NCBI GenBank assembly: GCA_030252795.1
Contig: CP127080.1
Coordinates: 3,055,501 to 3,119,500 of the forward strand
Source: Porticoccaceae bacterium LTM1
GTDB taxonomy: Bacteria; Pseudomonadota; Gammaproteobacteria; Pseudomonadales; Porticoccaceae
Direction of reading: 5' to 3'
Length of the DNA stretch: 64,000 bases
The position numbers and the translations under genes are program-made. The notes under the pieces are model-generated. The model was not told the DNA's origin and searched no databases. It worked only from the letters and a program-made list of their open reading frames with translations. Of the stretch, positions 27,707-35,721 are shown in pieces; position 1 is the first letter of the stretch, and each line of letters opens with the position of its first letter.

Positions 27707-29155
27707 ATGCACCTTACCGTTATTGCCCGAATTCTCGGTTTGCTGCTGATGCTGTTCAGCATCTCCCAGCTACCCGCCATCGGAGTGGCTTTGTACTACA
27801 ACGAACACACCATCGAGTCCTTTGTCCTGGCATTTGCGATCACCGTCGGAATCGGCTTTTTAACCTGGCTACCATTTAGCCGCTGTAAACGCGACTTGCG
27901 ACTGCGAGACGGCTTCCTGATCACTGTACTGTTCTGGGTTGTACTTGGTTTTGCCGGTTCTCTGCCACTGATGATTGGCGACAGCCCGCACCTGAGCTTT
28001 ACCGATGCGGTGTTTGAGTCCCTGTCTGGACTTACTACTACTGGTGCCACAGTTATCAGCGGCCTCGATGAGCTGCCGCGCTCAGTGCTCTACTATCGCC
28101 AGCAGCTGCAGTGGCTGGGTGGTATCGGTATCGTGGTAATCGCAGTGGCCATTTTGCCAATGCTCGGTGTTGGGGGCATGCAACTCTATCGAGCCGAAAC
28201 GCCGGGCCCGATCAAAGACAACAAGCTCACCCCGCGCATCACCGAAACAGCCAAGGCGCTATTCCTTATTTATGTGGCGCTCACCGCCACCTGCGCCGCG
28301 GCCTACTGGTGGGCTGGCATGAGCCTTTTTGACGCCATCTGCCACAGTTTCTCCACCATCGCGATTGGCGGCTTCTCGACCCACGACGCCAGCATCGGCT
28401 ACTTCGATTCGCCGGCCATTGAAGCGATCTGTATTTACTTTATGGTGGTGTCGGGCCTCAACTTCGCACTGCACTACTACGCCTGGTACCGACGCAGCAT
28501 TGGTCACTACTGGCGTGACCCGGAAGCGAAAATGTACCTGCAGATACTCGCTGTCGGTGCCCTGATCACTTCGGCGTATCTCTATTTCACCAGCACCTAC
28601 GGGTTTGAAGAGAGTATCCGTCGCGGCCTGTTCCAGCTGGTGTCGATCATGACCACCACCGGATTTGCCACCGACAATTTCAGTGCCTGGCCAACGTTTT
28701 TGCCCTTTTTACTGCTGTTCCTGTCGTTCTTTGGTGCCTGCGCAGGATCTACCGGTGGCGGCCTGAAAATCGGTCGTATGCTGATTCTTGCCAAGCAGGG
28801 TATGCGAGAGCTCTACCGGCTGGTTCACCCCAACGCAGTGCTCCCCATCAAGGTTCGCAATCGCGCCATTTCCGACCGCATCGCCGATGCTATCTGGGGC
28901 TTTTTTGGCGCCTATCTGGCGGCCTACTACCTGATGGTATTGCTGTTGCTGGCATCCGGCCTCGACTACATTACTGCCTGGTCGGCCACCGCCGCCGCAC
29001 TCAACAACCTGGGTCCCGGTCTCGGAGAGGTAGCCCAGCACTACGGCAACATCAACGACTTTGCCAAGTGGGTACTCTGTGGCGGCATGCTACTGGGACG
29101 ACTGGAAATTTTCACCCTGCTGGTAATGTGCCTGCCAACCTTCTGGCGCCGCTAA
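27707..29155 (+). CDS. trkH: Potassium uptake channel subunit TrkH
   Basis: Integral membrane K+ channel/transporter that works with TrkA. The 482-residue protein matches the usual length and contains four P-loop repeats, for example SLSGLTTTGATV, FSTIAIGGFSTHD, IMTTTGFATDNF and ALNNLGPGLGEV, whose glycines form the selectivity filter. I chose the ATG at 27707 (GGAAG upstream, MHLTVIARILGLLLMLFS); the longer frame from 27689 adds six residues. It stands 3' of trkA and 5' of the TPR gene. Confidence 0.97.
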   Translation: MHLTVIARILGLLLMLFSISQLPAIGVALYYNEHTIESFVLAFAITVGIGFLTWLPFSRCKRDLRLRDGFLITVLFWVVLGFAGSLPLMIGDSPHLSFTDAVFESLSGLTTTGATVISGLDELPRSVLYYRQQLQWLGGIGIVVIAVAILPMLGVGGMQLYRAETPGPIKDNKLTPRITETAKALFLIYVALTATCAAAYWWAGMSLFDAICHSFSTIAIGGFSTHDASIGYFDSPAIEAICIYFMVVSGLNFALHYYAWYRRSIGHYWRDPEAKMYLQILAVGALITSAYLYFTSTYGFEESIRRGLFQLVSIMTTTGFATDNFSAWPTFLPFLLLFLSFFGACAGSTGGGLKIGRMLILAKQGMRELYRLVHPNAVLPIKVRNRAISDRIADAIWGFFGAYLAAYYLMVLLLLASGLDYITAWSATAAALNNLGPGLGEVAQHYGNINDFAKWVLCGGMLLGRLEIFTLLVMCLPTFWRR

Positions 29156-29175
29156 CCCCTGCTAATGGAGGTACC

Positions 29176-29490
29176 ATGTCGATTACAGACAACCTCGAAA
29201 AAATGCTCGCCAACGGCCAGGACAGTGCCATGCTGCGCTTTGGTTTGGGCAGTGCATATTTCAATGACAAATTGTTTGAACAGGCAGTTCCACATCTTCG
29301 TGCCTGTATCGAACAGGACCCCGGCTATTCCGCCGCCTATAAATTTCTTGGTAAAGCCCTTATCAAACTCGGCGAAAATGAAGAAGCCAGATCAATTCTG
29401 GAAGCTGGCTTGCCTATGGCTATATCCAAAGGGGACAAGCAGACCGAGCGGGAGATTGAGGCGTTTCTGAAAAAGCTGTCGCGAGCTTAA
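29176..29490 (+). CDS. Small tetratricopeptide repeat protein
   Basis: A 104-residue cytoplasmic protein made of about two TPR units (FGLGSAYFNDKLFEQAVPHLRACIEQDPGYSAAYKFLGKALIKLGENEEA). TPR helices mediate protein contacts. The ATG at 29176 follows a perfect GGAGGT ribosome site, while a longer upstream frame overlaps trkH. It starts 20 bp after trkH and may be cotranscribed. Partner unknown. Confidence 0.85.
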   Translation: MSITDNLEKMLANGQDSAMLRFGLGSAYFNDKLFEQAVPHLRACIEQDPGYSAAYKFLGKALIKLGENEEARSILEAGLPMAISKGDKQTEREIEAFLKKLSRA

Positions 29491-29534
29491 TTGCTGTTCA
29501 GTCACTCCCTACTAAGCCTTGGAACAAATACAAG

Positions 29535-29632
29535 CCCGTCATGCCCGCGCAGGCGGGCATCCATAAGCCTCTGTGTTTATGCTGGTCAAGTGCCTGTTTC
29601 ACCATGGATCTCCGCCTGCGCGGAGATGACGT
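29535..29632. repeat. Double-hairpin extragenic repeat
   Basis: Two hairpins, ATGCCCGC-GCAG-GCGGGCAT at 29541-29560 and ATCTCCGC / GCGGAGAT at 29608-29627, lie inside an outer inverted pair CGTCAT / ATGACG (29537-29542 and 29626-29631). The form matches widely dispersed extragenic repeats of proteobacterial genomes. A 69-aa reading frame through it is not a gene. Confidence 0.7.
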
Positions 29633-29698
29633 GCATTTTAAATTTCTTTGTACTTCATCAGCGCCATCAAGCAGCGAGTGCTACAAACAATAATCCAT

Positions 29699-29730
29699 AA
29701 AAAACCCCGGCTGAATCAGCCGGGGTTTTC
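29699..29730. terminator. Bidirectional terminator 3' of phoX
   Basis: Perfect 14-bp palindrome AAAACCCCGGCTGA / TCAGCCGGGGTTTT at 29701-29729, with A-run and T-run at opposite ends. It ends the TPR unit and the leftward phoX transcript. Confidence 0.9.
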
Positions 29731-29758
29731 AATTTAGCATCCTTGCAAATCAATTCAA

Positions 29759-31657
29759 TCAAGAACCGATGATACCGCCATCCTTGCGGGTAATTACAAT
29801 GGTGCAGTCGCGAGGAACTGTTACACCGTCCTGGGGAGCAGGGAAGTTAGTACGAGTCGGATCGCCATTACCTGGGTGCTGAAGGTTTACAAACATGGTT
29901 CGACGATCCGGGGTCATAGTGATACCGGTTACCTCATCGCTGGTTACGCCGGTAAACAGGCGGCGCAGCTCGCCGTTTTTGGTATCCGCTACCAGCATCT
30001 GGTTGTTGAGGCCGTCCTTTTGGCCACCATCGGTTTGGATAAACAGGCGACCGTCCGGGTCTGCCATTAGACCATCCGGGTCAGCATAACTTTGCTCTGT
30101 CCCATGGGTGTCTTTGGCGATCAGGAAGATTTCCCAGATAAAGTCACCGCCAACATGCTGGTCGCTGTCTTTCCAGCGGATAATGTGGCCGTCGTTATTT
30201 GGCCCCATCGGGTTAGCGGCATCGGTTTGGTCGGCACCGCGACGGCTGTTGTTGGTCAGTGTGCAGTACACCCAATCGTTTGGCGCCACAGTAGTCCACT
30301 CCGGGCGATCCATCGGGGTCGCGCCCAGCAGGTCGGCGGCAACACGGGCAAAGGTCAGTACTTCAGCCTGGTCAGCAAAGCGCTGTGCCAGAACCGGATT
30401 GTCGATGGTCAGCTCCAGCCACTCGCCGGTGCCATCATCATTAAATTTGGCCACATACAGTTTGCCGTGATCCAGCGGGCTCTGGCCCTTGGCGCGCATG
30501 CTGCGCCAGTTGGCGTCAGACACAAACTTGTAAATGTAATCGAAGCGCTGATCGTCACCCATGTAGCCAACCACCCGGCCGCCGCGGCCAACAGTGATGG
30601 CAATGCCTTCGTGCTTAACGCGACCGAGAGCAGTGCGCTTAACCGGCTTCTTGCTGCCATCGAACGGGTCGATTTCCACAATCCAGCCAAAGCGGTTGCA
30701 CTCGTTGGCGTAGTCCGGGTTGGACATATTGAAACGCTCGTCATACAACTCCCAGCCATAACCAAATCCACCGGAGCTAAAGCCGTAGCGCTGTTGTTCT
30801 TCAGTGGCAGTCCATTCACTGGTAGCACCGAAATAGCCGTTGAAGTTTTCTTCACAGGTCAGGTAAGTGCCCCACGGGGTGTAACCATTGGAGCAGTTAT
30901 TCACTGTACCCTTGGGGACATTGTTTGCGGCATTTTGCAAAAGAGCGTGTCCAGCCACCGGACCGCTGAATTCCACTTCGGTGTTAACGTGAATGCGGCG
31001 GGCATTGGGGCTGGCTGCGGTTTGCCAGGATCCATTTACTTTCTTAAGGGCTACCACAGAAGCACCGTGTGCATGCTGGGAAGCGCGAACATCTTCCAGA
31101 CTTGCCGGAGTGTTTTTACCCAGCACGGTGCTGTTGTCACCAAACTCGTGGTTAATGCACAGCATTCCACGATCATTACCGTTGGTGCCCCACTGGGTGT
31201 TGTAGTACCAGTCCTTGCGGTCGTCCCACAAATCCTGATCCCAACCATTGCGCGGCAGGCCCTCTTCGCGAATCGGGAAAAAGTGCATACCGTCATGGCC
31301 GATACCAATCTGCAGTGCCTGGTCTTCGGCGCTGGGCGGGTAATTGTAGGTGGGGCCACCCGGTTGCAGTGGCTCACCCCAGGGGATGAGCACATCGTAT
31401 TGATAATCAGCAGAAATTGTCGGAATCGGGCCGTTGCCTTCAGCATTTGGAACCGGCGCAAAGTTCATCAGCGGGCTTTGGATATTGTTAAAGCCCTTGG
31501 CAATCGCGCCGCCAGCGCCACCGGCAAAGAACACCGCAGAAGCAGTCGCCAGACCACCCTGCAATACCTTGCGGCGCTCCACGTTGGCATTCAGTACATC
31601 CTGAAACGGGCGATTGCCCGACTCGTTACAGATTTCTTCATCGTGCTCAAAACTCAT
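29759..31657 (-). CDS. phoX: PhoX family phosphatase
   Basis: A large calcium/iron-dependent alkaline phosphatase of the PhoX (DUF839) family that releases phosphate from organic phosphoesters in the periplasm. The 632-residue protein carries a Tat-type N-terminus (RRKVLQGG at about residues 28-35, then a hydrophobic stretch to about 55) and family blocks such as GTYLTCEENFNGYFG and CNRFGWIVEIDPFDG. PhoX is widespread in marine bacteria growing in low phosphate. A weak Pho-box candidate lies upstream. The long antisense frame opposite it is a shadow. Confidence 0.95.
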   Translation of the reverse strand: MSFEHDEEICNESGNRPFQDVLNANVERRKVLQGGLATASAVFFAGGAGGAIAKGFNNIQSPLMNFAPVPNAEGNGPIPTISADYQYDVLIPWGEPLQPGGPTYNYPPSAEDQALQIGIGHDGMHFFPIREEGLPRNGWDQDLWDDRKDWYYNTQWGTNGNDRGMLCINHEFGDNSTVLGKNTPASLEDVRASQHAHGASVVALKKVNGSWQTAASPNARRIHVNTEVEFSGPVAGHALLQNAANNVPKGTVNNCSNGYTPWGTYLTCEENFNGYFGATSEWTATEEQQRYGFSSGGFGYGWELYDERFNMSNPDYANECNRFGWIVEIDPFDGSKKPVKRTALGRVKHEGIAITVGRGGRVVGYMGDDQRFDYIYKFVSDANWRSMRAKGQSPLDHGKLYVAKFNDDGTGEWLELTIDNPVLAQRFADQAEVLTFARVAADLLGATPMDRPEWTTVAPNDWVYCTLTNNSRRGADQTDAANPMGPNNDGHIIRWKDSDQHVGGDFIWEIFLIAKDTHGTEQSYADPDGLMADPDGRLFIQTDGGQKDGLNNQMLVADTKNGELRRLFTGVTSDEVTGITMTPDRRTMFVNLQHPGNGDPTRTNFPAPQDGVTVPRDCTIVITRKDGGIIGS

Positions 31658-31754
31658 GGTGACACCCTCGATATTCGAAGTGATTAATGGCAGTCTCGAG
31701 GACCAATGCTAGATGTGAATTGTTGCGGGGGACTTACCGATAGGTGAAGGTTTA

Positions 31755-31772
31755 TTAACGGTTTTGTGACTG
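31755..31772 (-). promoter_or_regulatory. Possible Pho box upstream of phoX
   Basis: Read on the minus strand, CAGTCACAAAACCGTTAA resembles the E. coli Pho-box consensus in about 13 of 18 positions, with two imperfect TGTCA-type halves around an A-rich centre. It sits about 100 bp before the phoX start. PhoB control is expected for PhoX but this site alone is weak evidence. Confidence 0.35.
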
Positions 31773-31802
31773 GTAGTTTTGGCTTAGATTTCAAGGTTAG
31801 CT

Positions 31803-32657
31803 CTATTTTCTCACACTCGTGCTAACTGAATACCGACTCATCTCCTGCCAGTGTTTACCGGAATAATCGGTTGTGAATTTGTCACCATGATTTACCCAAA
31901 AGCCTTCGCGGTTAAACATGTATCTCGGGTGATAGTCCTTATACAGTGCCGCAAGCGGGTAGGGCTTGGTTCGACCCAGTCCGGACTTTCTTGTCGCCTC
32001 CAACAAATACTCTTTGCCGTTTTTAAACAGCACCACCCAGGCATGGCCACCGCCATCCATATCTCCGAGCACCACTCTTGCATCTTCGCCCATGGCCATC
32101 AGCCAGTCGGCAAGAATAATCGCATGATCCTCACAGTCGCCTTTGGGATTAAAAAATGCCTGTCGGCTGGATTGCCAAACATCCGCTCTGCCGGAGTACT
32201 GTTTCTCATCCAGCAGGTAGGACTTTCTTTTGGCCAGGGCATAAAGTGGCAACATCACATTATCCACTTCAAACGGCTGATACCCCTCCAGAAACGAGTG
32301 AACCAGATAGTGGTATTGATCAACACCCTGGGCGGACATGGTATGAGGACCATTCTTACCATAGGAGTAACTGGATGGATGGCTCACACCAAACTGGCCA
32401 TCAAGCAGTTCCTTAATATCTGTATCGGAAAACATTGGACCGAGCGGCAAAATTTGCAGCGACTGTCCAGCCGACGAAATCGATAAATCGGCTTTTCCCA
32501 GCTGCTTTAGTGAAACCTCAATATTATTTTCGATATCCCGATCGCCTCCGCTCTCTTTAAGGCTATTAAAGAAAGCAAACATAAAAACCATCAGGATCGT
32601 TAAAACAACCTCCGAAACCTTACCTGACTTTCTCGCCTTCCTTGTTCGCCGACCCAT
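31803..32657 (-). CDS. Membrane-anchored transglutaminase-like cysteine peptidase
   Basis: A 284-residue protein with a very basic N-terminus (MGRRTRKARKSGK), one membrane helix (about 15-32) and a transglutaminase-like domain outside. The catalytic cysteine is C175 in KGDCEDHAI and the histidine is H205 in GGGHAWVV, with an acidic partner near residue 220 (LLEATRK). The core matches bacterial transglutaminase-like cysteine proteinases. Substrate unknown. It follows the DUF350 gene by 8 nt on the same strand, so the two probably form an operon. Confidence 0.8.
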   Translation of the reverse strand: MGRRTRKARKSGKVSEVVLTILMVFMFAFFNSLKESGGDRDIENNIEVSLKQLGKADLSISSAGQSLQILPLGPMFSDTDIKELLDGQFGVSHPSSYSYGKNGPHTMSAQGVDQYHYLVHSFLEGYQPFEVDNVMLPLYALAKRKSYLLDEKQYSGRADVWQSSRQAFFNPKGDCEDHAIILADWLMAMGEDARVVLGDMDGGGHAWVVLFKNGKEYLLEATRKSGLGRTKPYPLAALYKDYHPRYMFNREGFWVNHGDKFTTDYSGKHWQEMSRYSVSTSVRK

Positions 32658-32665
32658 CCCTTAAC

Positions 32666-32896
32666 TTACCCCTTGAAGCCGAACGCAATCACAATCGCTA
32701 CGAAAATCAAGATCGACGAGGCAAAAATCGCCACCGCTACATTGCCTTCTTTCAGCTCGGTTTCCAGATCCACATTCTTCAGCAGCTTTTTATCTACCCA
32801 GAACAGCACATAGACACTGACCACAATGGCAATCAATGAGTAGCTGAGGTTGATGGCCAGATTGATGAATGAGGCGGACAGAAATTCGAGTTCCAT
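32666..32896 (-). CDS. DUF350 family small membrane protein
   Basis: A 76-residue protein with two hydrophobic segments (about 10-33 and 52-74) separated by an acidic loop. The sequence ETELKEGNVAVAIFASSIL is the DUF350 repeat signature known from YjfL-like proteins, which normally have two such repeats; only one is present here. Function unknown. It precedes the transglutaminase-like gene. Confidence 0.78.
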   Translation of the reverse strand: MELEFLSASFINLAINLSYSLIAIVVSVYVLFWVDKKLLKNVDLETELKEGNVAVAIFASSILIFVAIVIAFGFKG

Positions 32897-33025
32897 AATG
32901 TGTTAACCGTTCTTATGTTTATAGGTTGTTGTTTATAAATAGACACACATAATAAGTGGAGTTGGCCCGCTGGGAAAGATCGCGTTCAGAAAGGGCACCA
33001 TTCAGCATTGCCAGCGGCGGCAAAA

Positions 33026-33196
33026 CTAATGGCATTGGCGGCATAAATTAATATAGTATTTGGTCCAGTACAGGTATGTTCGTTCTGTTTGCAGGCCAAG
33101 AGCCTGTAGGCGGATAGCCAGATTCAACAGACTCAAGAGTCGAGCTGGCTTGATAGGCAAGGGAGTGCGTTTATCACCAATAGTTTTTACTCCCAT
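33026..33196 (-). pseudogene. intI: Integron integrase (IntI) remnant, N-terminal fragment
   Basis: A 56-residue fragment starting at the ATG at 33196. Residues 15-50 (PIKPARLLSLLNLAIRLQAL, then TERTYLYWTKYYI) match the N-terminal core-binding domain of integron tyrosine recombinases, which usually read RLLDQVR...YRTERTYVYWI...FI. A stop then follows and the catalytic R-H-R-Y domain is absent; further downstream the same frame has more stops. A full IntI is about 320 residues, so this copy cannot recombine. It is oriented away from the cassettes to its right, as intI always is. Confidence 0.65.
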
Positions 33197-33197
33197 A

Positions 33198-33218
33198 CAA
33201 CTGCAATAAATACAGTTG
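33198..33218. promoter_or_regulatory. Palindrome directly upstream of the intI remnant, LexA-like
   Basis: CAACTG-N9-CAGTTG, including CTG-N9-CAG at 33201-33215 with an A+T-rich centre. LexA boxes are CTG-N10-CAG, so the spacing is one short. LexA control of intI promoters is well established, which makes the location suggestive. Confidence 0.4.
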
Positions 33219-33515
33219 CCTTCCAGAACCTTCATCCTCACAAATGGAAATATGAAGCCGTTGCTTCTTTTGACGAACTCCGGCAATCCAAGGTTTGCTA
33301 ATTGGTTGATAACTAAAGGAATTGTCAAAAGGCGTTGGAATGAATACCGAAATACAAGGCCAGGAAAAAAGAAGTCGTGGCTTGAACCCTCTGAGGGCTG
33401 CCGATCACTAAGTCCGATAACGCCTTGAATTACTAAAAGAAATGGCTCATAGCGAGAAAGTGATGAGCGCTGATATAGGAAGCCGACAAAAGAAGCTGTG
33501 GCTTCATAATTAACT
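33219..33515. other. Integron leader / attI-like region
   Basis: About 300 bp between the intI remnant and the first cassette border, where attI and the cassette promoter Pc normally lie. No gene seen. A motif of about 17 bp (AAAAGAAG-NN-GTGGCTT) occurs at 33369-33384 and again at 33488-33504, roughly 120 bp apart, and could be recombinase-binding direct repeats or a vestige of a lost cassette. A TAACGCC at 33418-33424 may be a degenerate site half. I found no convincing Pc hexamers. Confidence 0.45.
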
Positions 33516-33522
33516 GTTAGGC
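33516..33522 (+). other. Integron core recombination site (GTTAGGC)
   Basis: GTTAGGC fits GTTRRRY and lies 16 bp before the OLD gene start, at the position expected for the left border of the first gene cassette. Confidence 0.6.
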
Positions 33523-33537
33523 CACAAGGAGTAAGTA

Positions 33538-35307
33538 GTGAAAATTGAAAGTATATGGGTTAAAAACTGGCGCTCTGTAAAAGAAGAAAAGCTAAAAGCA
33601 CAAGATCTAATGGTTATCATTGGTCAGAATAACCACGGCAAGTCGAATCTTTTATCTTCCGTCTTATTCTTCTTTGGTGAGATAAAGCAACAAGATCTGG
33701 ACTTCTTCCATGGTTCTTCTGAACTATTTGTAGAAATTGAGTTTTGTGATCTTGGTGAGTCAGATAAAACTACTTTCAAAAAATATTTAACTTCTGAGGG
33801 AAAAATAGTCGTAAGAAAAACAGCCTTTTTAGGTGGTAGTTTTGAATACCGAGGATACATAGAAAATCCATCGGAGGATTGGCTTCAAGAAGCGAATGCT
33901 TCTGCTTACACTAAAAGAGAACTAGCGTCCAGCCTGCCATTCCATCCTTATGTTCCTGATTCTGGACGAATCACCAAGCAAAATATCATCGATGCCCAAA
34001 ACGAATACATTAAAAATAACAGCGAAGATATTCAATTCGCTTTTGAGCTTGAGACTACAAATTTTCTGGGGTTGAAAAGTGTAGCAAAGGGAATATTTGG
34101 TGAAGTTTACTTTATACCAGCTGTAAAAGAAGCATCGGATGATTTTTCTTCTAAAGATTCTAGTGTTTTCGGAAAAATGTATGCTGATGTTGTAGATTTA
34201 ATGTCTGAGCACAATAAAGACTGGAAGGAAACAAAGGAAAAACTCGGAAAACTATTTTCCACCCTGAACAAAAAAGATCACGAAGGTAACGACAATAATG
34301 ATCGACCTCAACAATTGACTGACTTTGAGCAAGAGTTAACTGATGAGCTAGTTGCGTGGGGTGCAAAAGTAGATATTGAAGTAAGTGCTCCTGATATTGA
34401 GAATGTATTTAAGGCAAATACTCAGGTTTGGGTTGATGACGGTGTTAGAACTGATATAAAACGAAAAGGACACGGTTTACAACGAGCTCTCACGGTTGCG
34501 CTAATACAAGTAGTTGCTAAAAAAGCTTTTGCCGAGGCAGAATCGGCGGAAGAACAAGGAAATAGAAAAGCATCAAATTCTAGATACTTTATATTCGAGG
34601 AGCCTGAGCTTTATTTACATCCTCAAGCGCAAAGGTCGTTATTCGACTCATTCGTTGCTTTGTCTGAGTCAGGAAGTCAAGTGATCCTCTGTACGCATTC
34701 AAGCGGTCTTATTGATGTTGAGCGTTATAAGTCTATTTACATAGCAACAAAGAATGATGAAGTAAACGGAACTAAGGTTAAGCAATGCACTGAAGATTTG
34801 TTTGAAGGAGATTCAAAAAAAGACTTCAATCTTTCCTACTGGATCAATCCTGATCGTGGTGAATTATTCTTTGCCAGTAAAGTTGTGTTGCTAGAGGGAG
34901 CTACAGAAAAAACTGTATTTCCTCTATTGGCTAAAGAGTTAGGTGTATTTAGGTACGAATATACTTTAATCGATTGCGGTTCAAAAGATAATATCCCCCT
35001 TTACGTTAAGCTTATGAATAAGTTTTCTATCCCGTATGTCGCTGTTTATGATAGGGATCATCAAGCTCACAAAGGAGTCGATGCAATTGCGTCGGCAGAT
35101 CGATCAACACAAAAAATTGTTGATGAGATTGATATCAATATAGGTTCTTCGGTGGTATTGGAAAATGATATAGAAGAAGAGCTTGGCTTGCCAAATGGTG
35201 GAAGTAGCAAACCTTATGTGGCATTAAGTCACATTACCGCAGAAGGCTTCGCGGTCACTCCACAAATGGCTCAAAAAATCAGAGCAATTTATGACGCAGA
35301 GGCCTAA
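33538..35307 (+). CDS. OLD family ATP-dependent nuclease (ATPase-TOPRIM), class 1-like
   Basis: A 589-residue protein. The N-terminal ABC-type ATPase has Walker A GQNNHGKS (29-36), signature KGHGLQRAL (310-318), Walker B FIFEEPELYLHP (351-362) and switch H387. The C-terminal TOPRIM nuclease has EGATE (453-457), YDRD (504-507) and LENDIEE (541-547), all intact. OLD proteins are nucleases known from P2 phage exclusion and the Gabija/retron defence systems. GTG start at 33538 follows AAGGAG. No UvrD-like GajB is adjacent. Base composition is clearly A+T-richer than flanking genes, and it is bounded by integron sites. Confidence 0.93.
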   Translation: MKIESIWVKNWRSVKEEKLKAQDLMVIIGQNNHGKSNLLSSVLFFFGEIKQQDLDFFHGSSELFVEIEFCDLGESDKTTFKKYLTSEGKIVVRKTAFLGGSFEYRGYIENPSEDWLQEANASAYTKRELASSLPFHPYVPDSGRITKQNIIDAQNEYIKNNSEDIQFAFELETTNFLGLKSVAKGIFGEVYFIPAVKEASDDFSSKDSSVFGKMYADVVDLMSEHNKDWKETKEKLGKLFSTLNKKDHEGNDNNDRPQQLTDFEQELTDELVAWGAKVDIEVSAPDIENVFKANTQVWVDDGVRTDIKRKGHGLQRALTVALIQVVAKKAFAEAESAEEQGNRKASNSRYFIFEEPELYLHPQAQRSLFDSFVALSESGSQVILCTHSSGLIDVERYKSIYIATKNDEVNGTKVKQCTEDLFEGDSKKDFNLSYWINPDRGELFFASKVVLLEGATEKTVFPLLAKELGVFRYEYTLIDCGSKDNIPLYVKLMNKFSIPYVAVYDRDHQAHKGVDAIASADRSTQKIVDEIDINIGSSVVLENDIEEELGLPNGGSSKPYVALSHITAEGFAVTPQMAQKIRAIYDAEA

Positions 35308-35373
35308 CAAGTTGCTGCACTCGGAAAAATTACTCGCTGCGTTCCTAATTTTCCGGTGAGCAAGGCGTTAAGT
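35302..35373 (+). other. attC recombination site 1
   Basis: A 72-bp imperfect palindrome starting GCCTAAC (fits RYYYAAC and overlaps the OLD stop codon) and ending GTTAAGT (fits GTTRRRY). The arms pair TTGCT, CAC and CGGAAAA with TTTTCCG, GTG and AGCAA. Single unpaired bases (G and T in the left arm) look like the extrahelical bases that orient attC recombination. These features together are specific to integron attC sites. Confidence 0.85.
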
Positions 35374-35388
35374 TTTAAGGAGATTTAA

Positions 35389-35721
35389 GTGAGAATTATA
35401 ATTTCTTTAGTTGTTGTTCTGGGCATTTCACTTTCTTCCGTAGTGAGTGCTTCTGAAGAAGATTTCGAAGTTTTTAGTGTTAAAGATCAAAACGGTTGGC
35501 CAATATTGGTGCGGTACCATAGGGGAACTGGGGCGGTTTGGCTAGCATTTAAGGGGAGATATAAGCTTGTCAAAGAGAATGAGGACTTGCCGAAGTCAGA
35601 ATATAAGGTAATTGAGCATAATTTGCAGAGTCATTGGCGAATTTGTCGAATAGATAAAAAAACCGGAAAAACTTGGTTTTACAATGGCAGCAAGTGGGAA
35701 GCTGTGGCAGAGGAAACTTAA
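35389..35721 (+). CDS. Small secreted protein in integron cassette
   Basis: A 110-residue protein of unknown family with a signal peptide (MRIIISLVVVLGISLSSVVSA, cleavage near SEE) and a mature beta-rich domain with repeated aromatic/charged strands (WLAFKGRYKLV, WFYNGSKWEAV). GTG start follows AAGGAG. It fills its cassette almost exactly: the start lies 16 nt after the attC1 border and its stop lies inside the next attC. A+T-rich like its neighbours. Confidence 0.78.
   Translation: MRIIISLVVVLGISLSSVVSASEEDFEVFSVKDQNGWPILVRYHRGTGAVWLAFKGRYKLVKENEDLPKSEYKVIEHNLQSHWRICRIDKKTGKTWFYNGSKWEAVAEET

Noticed and set aside
29491-29700. 69-codon frame after the TPR gene
   Set aside because: It runs through the double-hairpin repeat and has no ribosome site; the product is meaningless.
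30092-31687. 531-codon open frame on the plus strand opposite phoX
   Set aside because: It is the antisense shadow of a well-recognised PhoX gene. It has no family resemblance and no ribosome site that would support it.
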